From Gracilibacillus dipsosauri (lineage in GTDB: Bacteria > Bacillota > Bacilli > Bacillales > Amphibacillaceae), in contig NZ_QGTD01000004.1 of assembly GCF_003176895.1 (NCBI RefSeq), forward strand, positions 414,019 through 478,018: DNA of 64,000 bases, written 5' to 3'. Shown one piece after another: positions 10,839-20,828 of this stretch (position 1 is the stretch's first letter; every line of letters starts with the position of its first letter). Made by a program: the position numbers and the translations under genes. The notes beneath the pieces were generated by a model, which saw nothing but the letters and a program-made list of their open reading frames with translations, did not search any database and had not been told where the DNA came from.

Positions 10839-12814
10839 TCCTCTTCACCTTCCTCATCATAATACTCATCGATTATATCCTTTAGCCATTCATAGGCATC
10901 AATGACAGAGATATCATCCAATTGGGTGGCAGCATTCGTTAAATGGCCCCCACCATTCATTCTTTCCATGATAACTTGAACATTGACCTCACCGAGCGAC
11001 CTTGCACTAATTCCAATGCGTCCATCCTTACGCTCTGATATCACAAACGATGCCTCAATCCCTGTCATTGTTAATAACGTATCCGCCGCTTGAGCAATCA
11101 CAACAGGTCCATAGGTTTCTCTCGAATTACCTACTGAAATCGCAATATTATGGCGATATACCTTGGTGTTTTCAATTAAACGACTCCGCTTCACATATAT
11201 ATCGAGATCTTCCTTTAAAAACTTCTGCACTAACACGGTATCTGCACCTCTTGAGCGCAAATACGAGGCAGCATCAAAGGTTCTCGATCCCGTTCGAAGT
11301 GTGAAGCTCTTCGTATCGACAATAATTCCTGCTAGTAATGCAGTTGATTCTAACATATTTAGCGTTAATTTGCTCGGTTGATACTCTAACAATTCTGTGA
11401 CGAGCTCAGCAGTTGAGGAAGCATATGGCTCCATATAAACAAGTGTTGGATCTTCCACAAATTCCTCTCCACGTCGGTGATGATCGATTAAGACCACATG
11501 CTCGGTTTTATGGACAAGCTTTTCCTCTAGCATCAAGGATGGCTTATGTGTATCCACTACAACGACTAACGTATCCTTTGTCACAATATCTAATGCCCCA
11601 TCTGGATCAATAAAATGGGACCAAAGTTCATCGCTTTCTCTAATTTCATCCACTAAACGCTGGACACCTGTATCGATATCATTTTCATCTAACACAATAA
11701 AGCCCTCAACATCATTGGCCTGTGCAATTTTCAGTACACCGATGGCTGCCCCAATAGAGTCCATATCTGGTGCCTTGTGCCCCATAATGAGCACTTGGTC
11801 GCTGCCCTTTACCAGTTCCTTTAATGCATGAGATATAACCCTTGCCCTTACTCTCGTTCGTTTTTCCATTGGATTTGTCTTTCCACCATAAAAACGAACC
11901 TTCCCAGACTCATCATCTTTAATAACTACTTGGTCTCCTCCACGTCCTAATGCTAGATCAAGACTGGATTGTGTCAGCTTTCCTAAGTCTGGCAGCAATT
12001 CACTTCCGAGACCAATACCGATACTTAACGTTAATGGAACATTTTTGTCAGTAATTAATTCACGAACTTCATCTAATATTTCAAATTTTTCTTTTTCTAG
12101 CTGTGTGAGAATATCTTGATTAAAAACAGCTAAAAATCGTTCCTGTGAGGTTCGCTTTAAATAAATCCCTCTTTCATTTGACCAATTATTCAAAAGAGAG
12201 GTTACCTGTGAATTAATTTGACTCTTCGCCGTGTCATCCATGTTCTGCGTTATTTCCTCATAATTATCCAAAAAGATAATGCCAAGAACCGTCTTTTCCT
12301 GCTCGTATAATGCTTGAATTTCTATTTCTCGTGTTCGATCAAAGAAGTAGAGGAGACGTTCTTCTTTTTTGTTATACACCTGATACTCAAATTGATCAAA
12401 TTTTAGCCAGAAGGATTCCTTTCCCTCTCGCAATTGGGAAACAATACTATCAGATAACAAGGAGAGAGGTTCTCCTACCATTGTTTCCTCTTCTGTAAAT
12501 TGATTCATAAAAGGGTTCGCCCAGTCGATTTGATATTCCTCATCGTACAGAACAATCCCAATAGGCATTTCCAATAACGCTTCTTCCCCGACCTTTTTGA
12601 CACGATAGGACAAAGTCGATATATAAGCCTCCGTTTGATCGAGTAATTTTTCTTCTCTTCGGATACTATAATAAAGAGAGAGACTAAAAAAAACAGTCAT
12701 TATTAAGCCAATGACCCACTGAAAATAAAAAATAAATACTAATAATATAAACGAGAGAAGGTATATTCCAATAATATGTCTTCCCATCGTCGGCTTCTTC
12801 CATAATTTTGGCAT
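10835..12814 (-). CDS. gdpP: GdpP cyclic-di-AMP phosphodiesterase
   Basis: Membrane-bound phosphodiesterase that degrades c-di-AMP to pApA, 659 residues. Two N-terminal transmembrane helices (about 12-50) are followed by a PAS-like haem-binding region (about 80-150), a degenerate GGDEF domain (about 170-300; the signature is not intact), DHH and DHHA1. Catalytic metal ligands are visible in [16 protein letters not shown] and IDHHRR, and the DHHA1 signature is [10 protein letters not shown]. c-di-AMP controls potassium and osmolyte uptake and wall homeostasis. AGGAGC lies before the ATG. It is flanked by yybS and rplI as in B. subtilis (yybS-yybT-rplI). Confidence 0.97.
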   Translation of the reverse strand: MPKLWKKPTMGRHIIGIYLLSFILLVFIFYFQWVIGLIMTVFFSLSLYYSIRREEKLLDQTEAYISTLSYRVKKVGEEALLEMPIGIVLYDEEYQIDWANPFMNQFTEEETMVGEPLSLLSDSIVSQLREGKESFWLKFDQFEYQVYNKKEERLLYFFDRTREIEIQALYEQEKTVLGIIFLDNYEEITQNMDDTAKSQINSQVTSLLNNWSNERGIYLKRTSQERFLAVFNQDILTQLEKEKFEILDEVRELITDKNVPLTLSIGIGLGSELLPDLGKLTQSSLDLALGRGGDQVVIKDDESGKVRFYGGKTNPMEKRTRVRARVISHALKELVKGSDQVLIMGHKAPDMDSIGAAIGVLKIAQANDVEGFIVLDENDIDTGVQRLVDEIRESDELWSHFIDPDGALDIVTKDTLVVVVDTHKPSLMLEEKLVHKTEHVVLIDHHRRGEEFVEDPTLVYMEPYASSTAELVTELLEYQPSKLTLNMLESTALLAGIIVDTKSFTLRTGSRTFDAASYLRSRGADTVLVQKFLKEDLDIYVKRSRLIENTKVYRHNIAISVGNSRETYGPVVIAQAADTLLTMTGIEASFVISERKDGRIGISARSLGEVNVQVIMERMNGGGHLTNAATQLDDISVIDAYEWLKDIIDEYYDEEGEEE

Positions 12815-12844
12815 AGCTGTCAGCTCCTAACCAAGTGACAAATC

Positions 12845-13786
12845 CTACTTCGTAATCCTCTTTTTTAAATCAAATCCTAAATCAATTATACCTAAGATTC
12901 GAACGAAATAAAAACCTATAAAAGGAAAAAATACAAGGACGAGTATGCTAACGATCGGTAAAGCTGTTGACTTTACTTTGACATAGCTATAGTAAAAGAT
13001 AAAGGATAATCCTTGTAAGATCAAGAGGGTTCCTGCCAAATTAGATACATTCATAATGATATCATAAAATAGTGTGGCATCATTATTCCCTCCCATTAAT
13101 GACAGCATTAAGGTAATAAAATATATCCACAAAATCAGCTTCGGTAACTGAAAATTTCGAAATGCTGGGAAAGCATATTTTTTTTCTGCTGTGCGATTGA
13201 GCCATTTATAGGTGAGCCATTGTGTAATAAGGGCCAAAACCATAGAAATAACGACTAATATAAAAGGAATGAGCTGAAGAACTCCTAGCATTTGTTCACG
13301 AATTAATTCAAAATCCTCGATAGAAAGCTGAATCATTCCAAACGTTTCAAACAATTCTCTCGTTCTATTTAAAGACTCATTCATCATTTCCTTATAGGAA
13401 TCTGCTATAGAATATTGTAGCACTATTTCGATAAACGCATAGGCTCCAACAAGTCCGAACAAATATCCAGCCGTCCCTTTTAACCAGGTTTCATACGGAT
13501 GTTGCTTTTTTTGAATCGAAAAACCGATCATTATTCCGCTTATTAATGCAAGAAAGGTAATCGGAATCGAAACTGCCGGATAAATGATAAAAGACAGAAA
13601 AAACAGCACCATCACGGTCACATAAAATAACACACGCTCACCATGAAGCATGAGTAAGATAATCGGTATGGGCATTAGCATGATTGTAAATATCTCTGTA
13701 AATGGTAAGAATATCGTTACCATATATAGCAACAAGTAAATACTTATATAAAGGAAGTATTTTTTGTCTATTTTGTTGTTTTTCAA
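12845..13786 (-). CDS. yybS: YybS-family DUF2232 multi-pass membrane protein
   Basis: 313 residues with about eight hydrophobic segments, including an N-terminal run starting near residue 10 and a C-terminal cluster. Matches the YybS/DUF2232 family by position before gdpP and by overall topology; the function is unknown, though a transporter-like or energy-coupling-type fold has been suggested for the family. The start is a TTG at 13786 with GGGGG seven bases upstream. The overlapping ATG at 13793-13791 is in another frame. Likely first gene of yybS-gdpP-rplI-dnaB. Confidence 0.85.
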   Translation of the reverse strand: MKNNKIDKKYFLYISIYLLLYMVTIFLPFTEIFTIMLMPIPIILLMLHGERVLFYVTVMVLFFLSFIIYPAVSIPITFLALISGIMIGFSIQKKQHPYETWLKGTAGYLFGLVGAYAFIEIVLQYSIADSYKEMMNESLNRTRELFETFGMIQLSIEDFELIREQMLGVLQLIPFILVVISMVLALITQWLTYKWLNRTAEKKYAFPAFRNFQLPKLILWIYFITLMLSLMGGNNDATLFYDIIMNVSNLAGTLLILQGLSFIFYYSYVKVKSTALPIVSILVLVFFPFIGFYFVRILGIIDLGFDLKKRITK

Positions 13787-13935
13787 TCTTCATCCCCCTT
13801 ATGGAAGCTAAACTATTATACATTTTACACTAAACGAGAAGTGATTGTTAGCTTCTATTTTACCATCTAGATTCACCTATCACCTAATGATTATGATTAT
13901 GGTATGATTAATTAAAAGTGAGGAGGAGGAATAAA

Positions 13936-14712
13936 ATGATAAAAACGATAATATTTGATCTGGATGATACGTTGCTATGGGATAAAAAAAGTGTGAAACA
14001 AGCGTTTGAAGATACTTGCCTATTAGCAACTGAAAAATATGGAGTAGATGCTCTCAAAGTAGAGGATGCAGTTCGCGAAGAGGCCCGTAAGCTATATCAA
14101 AGCTATGAAACCTATGAATTCACTCAAATGATTGGAATTAATCCTTTTGAAGGACTCTGGGGTAATTTCCTTGATGATCATACATATTTTAAAAAAATGG
14201 CCGAAATCGTACCGAACTACCGAAGAGATGCTTGGATTAATGGACTGAAGCAAGTAGGCATAGAGGATGAAGAATTTGGTGAACATTTGGCCGAGCAATT
14301 CCCAATTAACCGAAAAAAGAACCCATTTGTTTACGAAGAAACCTTTACGGTATTGAACAAGCTAAAAGGGCACTATCAATTAATTATGTTAACGAACGGC
14401 TCTCCCGATTTACAAAATACCAAATTAACGATCACCCCAGAATTAAAGAACTATTTTGACCATATCATTATCTCTGGAGATTTCGGTAAAGGAAAACCAG
14501 ATCCTTCCATATTTGAACATGTGCTAGAAGTAGCAAATGTAGAGAAGGAGCATGCCATCATGGTTGGAGATAATTTGATGACAGATATATTAGGTGCCAA
14601 CCGTACAGGTATCAAAAGTGTTTGGATCAACCGCGAAAACAAACAATACAATGAAGTAAAGCCAACCTACGAGATCAAGCACTTAGAAGAATTATTGGAA
14701 TTACTACAATAA
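13936..14712 (+). CDS. HAD-superfamily hydrolase (YjjG/nucleotidase-like)
   Basis: 258 residues from the ATG at 13936, preceded by GAGGAGGAGG; the GTG at 13918 lies inside that ribosome-binding stretch. All four HAD motifs are visible: DLDDT (about residues 8-12), LTNGS (motif II), GKPDPSIF (motif III Lys) and GDNLMTDILGA (motif IV). The C1-type cap after motif I resembles YjjG/YfnB nucleotidase-like phosphatases; the natural substrate cannot be read from sequence. It is the only plus-strand gene on the left arm, so it runs head-on to the replication fork, and sits alone between yybS and serA. Confidence 0.9.
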   Translation: MIKTIIFDLDDTLLWDKKSVKQAFEDTCLLATEKYGVDALKVEDAVREEARKLYQSYETYEFTQMIGINPFEGLWGNFLDDHTYFKKMAEIVPNYRRDAWINGLKQVGIEDEEFGEHLAEQFPINRKKNPFVYEETFTVLNKLKGHYQLIMLTNGSPDLQNTKLTITPELKNYFDHIIISGDFGKGKPDPSIFEHVLEVANVEKEHAIMVGDNLMTDILGANRTGIKSVWINRENKQYNEVKPTYEIKHLEELLELLQ

Positions 14713-14718
14713 TGGAAA

Positions 14719-14745
14719 AAAGCTCTCCTAATGCAGGAGAGCTTT
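14719..14745 (+). terminator. Terminator of the HAD gene
   Basis: AAAGCTCTCCT and AGGAGAGCTTT form a perfect 11-bp stem with a 5-base loop, 7 bases after the HAD stop. Downstream is GATTGTTTT; an A run on the other side gives T's on the minus strand, so it could also stop serA transcription. Confidence 0.85.
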
Positions 14746-14862
14746 GATTGTTTTATGCGATTATATTGGGAAAATCTCTATCATTTTGATGATATCAAGG
14801 TTTATCTTGGTTATCCTGCTTAATAGCTTGATTATTCACTCGATATCTTCACATCACTTGAA

Positions 14863-16449
14863 TTACAGTTCCATTGCAGTTAATTTTTCGATTTCATCGA
14901 TTTGCTTTAATGCTTCTATCTCTTCTTCCTCTAAATATTTGTCTACAGTTAGAATCATAATAGCTTCTCCGCCAATGTCCGAACGGCCTACTTGCATTGC
15001 TGCGATATTAATATTTTTCTCTGCAAACATACTTCCCACTTTTCCGATAACACCAGGCTTATCATTATGCTTAATGACAACTAAATTCCCCTCAGGAACA
15101 ACGTCCACACTATATGCATCTACCTGTACAATTCTTGGTCCTAGACCGTTTAATAAAGTACCTGCAATAGATCGTGTCACTTCTTTTGTTTTCACTTCCA
15201 CACGTAGTAAGTTAGTAAAGCCTTTCGGAGTAGAGGATTTGTTTTCATTCACTTGAATGCCTCGCTTCTCTGCTAAATAAGAAGCATTCACATCATTGAC
15301 GTGGTCCCCCATGTGACGCTTTAATAAACCTTTTATCGTATTACGTGTTAATGGTGCTACTTCGATTTCTGTCAAATCTCCAGAATAGGAAATATTAATT
15401 TCTTCAATAACTCCAGTTGTAAAATAAGTTAAGAAGGTTCCTAATTTCTCTGATAAGTGGAAATATGGTTCGATCTTATTCATCACTTCTTTAGGGACAG
15501 ATGGTAGGTTTACAGGATTGCGTGCAACGCCCTCTGTTAAATAACGTACAACATCATGGCTAACATCAATGGCAACATTTTCTTGTGCCTCTACTGTACT
15601 GGCACCTAAATGTGGTGTTGCAATAACCTCTGGCAATTCCAATAAACGATGATCCGTTGCCGGTTCTTCTTCGAAAACGTCTAAGGCTGCTCCTGCAACT
15701 TTACCAGACTTAATGGCATCATATAGTGCTTCTTCATCTATAATTCCACCACGAGCACAGTTAATGATTCGAACACCGTCTTTCATTTTGGCAAATGCCG
15801 CTTTGTTCAGCAAATGCTTTGTATCTTTAATCAATGGTGTATGTACGGTAACAAAATCTGCTACTTTAATAACATCCTCTACCGATCCGAAATCTACGCC
15901 TAATTTATCCGCTCTTTCCTTTGTTAAAAAAGGATCATATGCAATAACATTCATGCGCTGACCTTTGGCACGTGCTGCCACCTCAGCTCCGATACGTCCC
16001 ATTCCAATAACGCCAAGAGTCTTCCCTTTTAGTTCCACGCCGACATGTGTTTTTCGATCCCATTTCCCATTTTTCAATGCTAAAAATGCTTGAGGAATTT
16101 TTCTTGCTAATGACATAAGCATTGCCACTGTGTGCTCTGCTGCAGAATTTGTATTTCCATCTGGTGCATTCACGACAATAATCCCGTATTCTGTTGCAGC
16201 ACTTAGGTCAATGTTGTCTACACCAACACCTGCGCGACCAATAATTTTTAAGTTTGTTGCTTGGCTAATAATATCTCTCGTAACCTTTGTTTGACTTCTA
16301 ACAAGTAAAGCATCATATTCACCAATTTTGTCAGCCAACTCATCTGCTGAAAGGCTTGTTTGTACATCTACCTCGATATTGTCTGCTTCTCTTAATGGTT
16401 GAATACCATCTTCACTTAATGGATCACTAATTAAAACTTTAAATGCCAT
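14863..16449 (-). CDS. serA: D-3-phosphoglycerate dehydrogenase
   Basis: First step of serine synthesis: oxidises 3-phosphoglycerate to 3-phosphohydroxypyruvate using NAD. 528 residues, the long form. Substrate and Rossmann domains include [11 protein letters not shown], the NAD-binding GVIGMGRIG, catalytic Arg in NCARGGI, Glu in the LDVFEEEP region and His in TPHLGAST. An allosteric intervening domain follows, then a C-terminal ACT domain (about 455-528) for serine feedback. GGAGGGAC lies before the ATG. It is monocistronic and terminator-flanked; its location near rpsR differs from B. subtilis. Confidence 0.97.
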   Translation of the reverse strand: MAFKVLISDPLSEDGIQPLREADNIEVDVQTSLSADELADKIGEYDALLVRSQTKVTRDIISQATNLKIIGRAGVGVDNIDLSAATEYGIIVVNAPDGNTNSAAEHTVAMLMSLARKIPQAFLALKNGKWDRKTHVGVELKGKTLGVIGMGRIGAEVAARAKGQRMNVIAYDPFLTKERADKLGVDFGSVEDVIKVADFVTVHTPLIKDTKHLLNKAAFAKMKDGVRIINCARGGIIDEEALYDAIKSGKVAGAALDVFEEEPATDHRLLELPEVIATPHLGASTVEAQENVAIDVSHDVVRYLTEGVARNPVNLPSVPKEVMNKIEPYFHLSEKLGTFLTYFTTGVIEEINISYSGDLTEIEVAPLTRNTIKGLLKRHMGDHVNDVNASYLAEKRGIQVNENKSSTPKGFTNLLRVEVKTKEVTRSIAGTLLNGLGPRIVQVDAYSVDVVPEGNLVVIKHNDKPGVIGKVGSMFAEKNINIAAMQVGRSDIGGEAIMILTVDKYLEEEEIEALKQIDEIEKLTAMEL

Positions 16450-16850
16450 GATTGTCCCTCCAAATAATAGAATTACTCCATGTTAGCCAAATGAACGTGA
16501 AGCTTTTCACTTTTATCTTATTCTATAAATATTATATCACTTCTGTCGCGATATAAATACTAGATTGCAAGTTCTCATCTTCTATAAAAAACTTTTCTTT
16601 ATCATAGCAGAAATAGGCTAATTGTCAAGGTGTTTCCAACTGATTTCCTTGATATAATTCGTGTTTTTGCTCTCAACTAGATAATAAAACTGTATTTTTC
16701 TATTAATTAGGCCTCCAAAACCGAACATTATATGATCTGAAATAAGTTTACAATCGTTTAAAAGGAGCTAATAATAGCATGTGTCATTAGTATGTAAAGT
16801 AAGACTTTGCTCGGTAAGATCTTACATACGGTTAATGCAGTATGAAAAAA
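16450..16850. other. 401-bp gap between serA and the rpsR terminator
   Basis: AT-rich; no supported ORF, no T-box and no other riboswitch recognised. It must hold the serA promoter on the minus strand. The notable structure is an inverted repeat GTATGTAA/TTACATAC at 16790-16829, listed separately. Confidence 0.5.
16790..16829. repeat. Inverted repeat of unknown role
   Basis: Perfect 8-bp arms GTATGTAA (16790-16797) and TTACATAC (16822-16829) enclose 24 bases that contain further partial pairing. No T tract follows, so it is not an obvious terminator. The AAAGGAGC-preceded ATG just upstream opens only a three-codon frame. Confidence 0.5.
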
Positions 16851-16876
16851 GCACCATAGGAATTATCCTATAGTGC
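16851..16876 (-). terminator. rpsF-ssb-rpsR operon terminator
   Basis: GCACCATAGGA pairs with TCCTATAGTGC with one G-U pair and a 4-base loop; on the minus strand it is followed by TTTTTTC. It lies 12 bases after the rpsR stop. Confidence 0.92.
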
Positions 16877-16887
16877 CTTCAACCTAT

Positions 16888-17145
<258 letters not shown>

Positions 17146-17646
17146 TTAGAAAGGTAAATCATCGTCGGAAATATCAATTGGTTCTCCACTATTTTCAAAT
17201 GGATTATCATTTTTATTTCCTTGATTATTTGAATTGTTTTGGTTAAATTGATTGGCTTGACTTGCTTGGTTCTGATTTTGATTATTATAGCTTTGTGATC
17301 CTCCAGATTGTCCACCTGAGGAACCACCCTTAGACTCTAAAAACTGAACAGAGTCTGCTACGACCTCTGTAATGAAAACACGTTTTCCATCTGGGTCATC
17401 ATAGCTACGGGTTTGTAATCGTCCATCTACTCCGATAAGACTACCTTTGCTCATGAAGTTCGCAAGGTTCTCTGCTGGTCTTCTCCAAACAACACAATTA
17501 ATAAAGTCTGCTTCTCTTTGACCTTGTTGATTAGAGAATGGACGGTTTACTGCTATCGTAAAGTTAGCTACTGCAACTCCACTTGGTGTATAACGCAAGT
17601 CTGGATCTTTCGTTAACCTGCCGACAAGAACGACACGATTTAACAT
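17146..17646 (-). CDS. ssb: Single-stranded DNA-binding protein
   Basis: Replicative SSB, 166 residues from the ATG at 17646 ([20 protein letters not shown]). AAGGAG lies upstream; the in-frame GTG at 17655 overlaps it and is less likely. An OB fold fills residues 1-105, followed by a flexible linker very rich in Gln, Asn, Ser and Gly, and the acidic tip DISDDDLPF that recruits partner proteins. It belongs to the S6-SSB-S18 operon, the standard Bacilli arrangement. Confidence 0.98.
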   Translation of the reverse strand: MLNRVVLVGRLTKDPDLRYTPSGVAVANFTIAVNRPFSNQQGQREADFINCVVWRRPAENLANFMSKGSLIGVDGRLQTRSYDDPDGKRVFITEVVADSVQFLESKGGSSGGQSGGSQSYNNQNQNQASQANQFNQNNSNNQGNKNDNPFENSGEPIDISDDDLPF

Positions 17647-17661
17647 CAGAACCACTCCTTA

Positions 17662-17952
17662 TTATTGATCGTCTTCACGAATTGCCATATAACGAAGAAT
17701 GTCATCAGAGAAATTCGCTTGACGATTGAATTCGTTAATTGCTGTTTCATCACCTTTAAGGTTAATAATTACATAGTATCCATCACGGTAGTCATTGATT
17801 TCGTAAGCAAGACGTTTCTTACCTACTTCTTCAACTTTCTCGATCTCCGCACCATTACTTGTAAGGAATCCATTGAAACGCTCAATTAAAGCAGTTTGTG
17901 CTTCCTCCTCTACATCTGGGCGGATGATGTACATAATTTCATATTTATTCAT
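17662..17952 (-). CDS. rpsF: 30S ribosomal protein S6
   Basis: 96 residues from the ATG at 17952 ([19 protein letters not shown]), with AGGAGGTG correctly spaced before it. The longer frame to 18027 runs through the leader hairpin and was rejected. First gene of rpsF-ssb-rpsR. Pairs with S18 in the ribosome; the S6-S18 complex also represses this operon in many bacteria by binding the leader. Confidence 0.98.
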   Translation of the reverse strand: MNKYEIMYIIRPDVEEEAQTALIERFNGFLTSNGAEIEKVEEVGKKRLAYEINDYRDGYYVIINLKGDETAINEFNRQANFSDDILRYMAIREDDQ

Positions 17953-17970
17953 CCGTTTACACCTCCTTTT

Positions 17971-18016
17971 GGTCTTAGCGGCTCTATGATTATCATAGAG
18001 CAAGGAGTAACAACTC
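17971..18016 (-). promoter_or_regulatory. Candidate S6:S18 autoregulatory leader of rpsF
   Basis: On the minus strand a 9-bp perfect hairpin (17981-17989 with 17993-18001, 3-base loop) is followed by CCGCTAAGACC and preceded by ACTCCTT. A hairpin with an adjacent CCG, mimicking the S18-S6 site in 16S rRNA helix 22, is the published bacterial S6:S18 leader motif. The position just before the rpsF ribosome-binding site fits. The match was judged by eye, not by a covariance model. Confidence 0.65.
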
Positions 18017-18135
18017 TCATTACTCACAATACGATATTATACCAAATTAGCCTTCTCATTGCAAATTTATTTCAAAAGGCTTGTCCATTTTGGATTTTGA
18101 GCGTATGAATAAAGATGTCAAACAGGTGATACAGA

Positions 18136-19236
18136 CTATACGTTAAAGCGGAAATGCATAACATCTCCGTCTTTCACCAAGTATTCCTTTCCTTCTAATC
18201 GCACTTTCCCTTTTTCTTTAGCTACTTGCATCGATCCAGCTTCCATTAAATCATCATAGGATACGGTCTCTGCACGGATAAAGCCTTTTTCAAAATCGGT
18301 ATGGATAATTCCTGCTGCCTGTGGTGCTTTGATTCCCTTTTTAAATGTCCAAGCACGCACTTCTTGCTCACCAGCAGTAAAATAGGTCGCTAAACCAAGT
18401 AATTGGTAAGTTGCTTTAATCAGCTGATCTAATCCAGACTCAGGAATACCGAGCTCTTCTAAAAACTCTGCCTTTTCCTCACCGTCGAGTTCCGCTATTT
18501 CGGATTCCACCTTTGCACTTACAACGATTACTTCTGCTTGATCTGATTTGGCAAATTCTTTTACTGTTTGTACATTTTCATTGCTATCCGCATCGAGTAG
18601 CTCGTCCTCCCCTACATTGGCTACATATAAAACAGATTTACTTGTTAGTAAATGTAGGCCTTTCACAAGCTTCTCCTGCTCTTCTGTAAAAGAAACCGCT
18701 CGAGCTGGTTTTTCTTCTTCAAATGCATCCCTTAATTTAGCTAAAACCTCAAATTCAGCCATTGCTTCCTTATCTTTCTGTTTCGCCATTTTTTCTACTC
18801 GAGAGATGCGTTTTGTTACAGTTTCTAAATCTGCTAAAATGAGTTCTAAATTGATTGTTTCTATATCCGAAATAGGGTCGACTTTCCCAGATACATGTGT
18901 AATATTTTCATCCTGAAAGCAACGTACCACATGGCAAATCGCATCCACTTGGCGAATATGGGAGAGGAATTGATTTCCTAAGCCTTCTCCTTTACTCGCC
19001 CCTTTCACAATTCCTGCGATATCAGTAAATTCAAATGCCGTTGGTACGGTCTTTTTCGGTTTCACTAATTCTGTAAGTTTTTGAAGCCTAGTATCTGGAA
19101 CCTCTACGATCCCTACATTTGGATCTATCGTACAAAACGGGTAATTTGCCGACTCTGCGCCAGCTTGTGTTATTGCATTAAACAAGGTTGATTTACCTAC
19201 ATTAGGCAAACCAACAATTCCTGCTGTTAAAGCCAT
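18136..19236 (-). CDS. ychF: Ribosome-binding ATPase YchF (Obg family)
   Basis: 366 residues. Obg-type P-loop protein that prefers ATP. G1 GLPNVGKSTLFNAIT at about residues 8-22, G3 DIAGIVKGAS, and a degenerate G4 in place of NKxD, as usual for YchF. A coiled-coil domain (about 130-200) and a C-terminal TGS domain follow (RAWTFKKGIKAPQAAG onward). It binds ribosomes and is linked to translation and stress response. Its place next to the rpsF operon matches yyaF in B. subtilis. Confidence 0.97.
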   Translation of the reverse strand: MALTAGIVGLPNVGKSTLFNAITQAGAESANYPFCTIDPNVGIVEVPDTRLQKLTELVKPKKTVPTAFEFTDIAGIVKGASKGEGLGNQFLSHIRQVDAICHVVRCFQDENITHVSGKVDPISDIETINLELILADLETVTKRISRVEKMAKQKDKEAMAEFEVLAKLRDAFEEEKPARAVSFTEEQEKLVKGLHLLTSKSVLYVANVGEDELLDADSNENVQTVKEFAKSDQAEVIVVSAKVESEIAELDGEEKAEFLEELGIPESGLDQLIKATYQLLGLATYFTAGEQEVRAWTFKKGIKAPQAAGIIHTDFEKGFIRAETVSYDDLMEAGSMQVAKEKGKVRLEGKEYLVKDGDVMHFRFNV

Positions 19237-19419
19237 TCATTCCACTCCTTAAGGATATCGTCCAATTGAACGTTTCAGTCATACCAATTATAGTAATACT
19301 TTTTATACTTGACAAGTTATTAAAAAGCCAAATTGCAATTGTTTAAGCATGAAAATCCTTACTTTCTTTTCAGTAAAAAAATTGTTCTTCAGTATACAAC
19401 TAATATGAAAATAATAAAT

Positions 19420-19435
19420 TGTTTCACGTGGAACA
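19420..19435. promoter_or_regulatory. parS site with one mismatch
   Basis: TGTTTCACGTGGAACA differs from the parS consensus TGTTTCACGTGAAACA at one position, and variants of this kind function in B. subtilis. It lies between ychF and the DUF951 gene, 1.4 kb beyond the parB stop. It should be a ParB (Spo0J) loading site for chromosome segregation and SMC recruitment. Confidence 0.85.
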
Positions 19436-19438
19436 ATT

Positions 19439-19636
19439 TTATTCTGATGCGTGCTCTAATATTTTTTTTAATTTTTGTTCAAACCTTCTTCTAGGAATCA
19501 TGACACTATGTCCACATCCCTCACACTTAATTCGAATATCCATCCCCATTCGAATCACCTTCCAGCGATTTTCTCCACATGGATGTGGTTTTTTCATCTC
19601 TACGATGTCATTCAAATGAAATTCCTTCCGTTCCAT
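19439..19636 (-). CDS. yyzM: DUF951 small protein (YyzM-like)
   Basis: 65 residues. Conserved pattern of the DUF951 family: FHLNDIVEMKKPHPCGENRW near the N-terminus, then a CEGCG pair and a basic tail. The three Cys and the His suggest a small metal- or nucleic-acid-binding fold, but the function is unknown. A gene of this family lies near ychF/spo0J in many Bacilli, supporting the call. The stop lies 4 bases from the parS site. Confidence 0.88.
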   Translation of the reverse strand: MERKEFHLNDIVEMKKPHPCGENRWKVIRMGMDIRIKCEGCGHSVMIPRRRFEQKLKKILEHASE

Positions 19637-19684
19637 TTCTTTTCACCTACTTTTTTGCAATATCTTTCTTTATTATACTATATA

Positions 19685-20695
19685 TTAACTTTTCTTCGTA
19701 AAAGGATAAAGAAAAATGGCTAAAAGTAAGTATAAATTTAGTAAACCATATAGCGGATAAAGCCATGCAATTAAATTAGAAAAACCAACCTTTGTCAGAG
19801 GGATTAAAATAATAAGCGTAATGATGGCTAGCTTCCATAAAGCGATAGGAATGACCTTCCTAATCCTCGTGACAATTCCTAAAACACTTGAAATTGCAGT
19901 AGTAAAAATGGCAAACCATAATAGTATCGACATGATCACATAAGTATATGTTGGGTAGTTTTTCAAAATCGCAAACAAGGGAATCTCATACAAAATGATA
20001 ACCTCTGAGATTTGAATTAAACTATTGTTATAAATATAAGAAATAATTCCAAGCACAAGCCCACTACCTACACTTGCAATGATTATCTCACCAGTTGACT
20101 TTATTTTCTCCCCGACTGCACTTATTACCGCAATAATCGATAAGATATTTAAGGCTGTAAAAGTAAACGCCGTATACCAATTTTTTTGATGTTTCCAATC
20201 TATTAGATAGCTTAAGCCTTCATCTATATTATATTTGATCAGAATAGATAACAATCCGACAATTAATAATGGAAGAATAAAAGAGTTGAGGACAACGGCT
20301 CCATTGATTCCTTTCATAAATACTAAAACAATAATGATGGATATAAATACGATGCCTACCCATGAATAAATCTTGACCGCCTCAAAGGTTGCCCCACTCC
20401 CTGCTATCATCACAACGGTCGTGGACATCAAATAAAAGAAAATGAGTATATCATAATATTTTGCTACTTTTCTACCTAATAATAATTCCAACACGGATAA
20501 GTAGTCTGTGGTTTGATGGATGTAGCTGATCTTCATCGTAATAAAAACAGAAAATGTAAAAAATACAACAAACAAGAGAATAGCAAGTCCACTTTCATGC
20601 CCAAAAAATTGCCATAATTCTCTCCCTGAAGCATAACCTGCCCCTACCATCGTGCCAATAATTAAAAACATCCACTTAAGGCCTGATCTCCACAT
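19685..20695 (-). CDS. YkvI-like multi-pass membrane transporter
   Basis: 336 residues with about ten transmembrane segments. It begins with an ion- or substrate-binding first helix containing TMVGAGYASGRELWQFFG, typical of the YkvI group in the APC/LeuT-fold superfamily. The substrate is unknown. The ATG at 20695 is favoured because GGAGG lies six bases upstream; the ATG at 20719 has no ribosome-binding site. B. subtilis has yyaD/yyaC at this position, so this is a local replacement. Confidence 0.82.
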   Translation of the reverse strand: MWRSGLKWMFLIIGTMVGAGYASGRELWQFFGHESGLAILLFVVFFTFSVFITMKISYIHQTTDYLSVLELLLGRKVAKYYDILIFFYLMSTTVVMIAGSGATFEAVKIYSWVGIVFISIIIVLVFMKGINGAVVLNSFILPLLIVGLLSILIKYNIDEGLSYLIDWKHQKNWYTAFTFTALNILSIIAVISAVGEKIKSTGEIIIASVGSGLVLGIISYIYNNSLIQISEVIILYEIPLFAILKNYPTYTYVIMSILLWFAIFTTAISSVLGIVTRIRKVIPIALWKLAIITLIILIPLTKVGFSNLIAWLYPLYGLLNLYLLLAIFLYPFTKKS

Positions 20696-20782
20696 AGCTT
20701 TCCTCCATAATACTGACATACTATATTAAAAGTATGCAGATAATGGGTCAGCTATGAGGCTTGTTTTATATTTTAAATGAAG

Positions 20783-20814
20783 AAGAAGTCTAATCGGTGA
20801 TGATCAGACTTCTT
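20783..20814 (+). terminator. Hairpin with plus-strand T tract
   Basis: AAGAAGTCT and AGACTTCTT form the stem. On the plus strand it is followed by GTTTTTTTTC, a strong terminator; on the minus strand, the direction of parB, only CTTCATTT follows. It could end parB transcription weakly, but its better orientation is against any plus-strand (antisense) transcript. Confidence 0.65.
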
Positions 20815-20828
20815 GTTTTTTTCTTATG

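Noticed and set aside
12310..12498. Plus-strand frames opposite gdpP
   Set aside because: Antisense shadows of a gene with intact domains.
14744..15256. 170-codon plus-strand frame opposite serA
   Set aside because: Antisense shadow of a well-identified gene; composition is low-complexity Ser/Ile as expected from the reverse strand.
16450..16850. Serine T-box before serA
   Set aside because: No GGGTGG-type T-box core and no stem I pattern; only the serS gene has one here.
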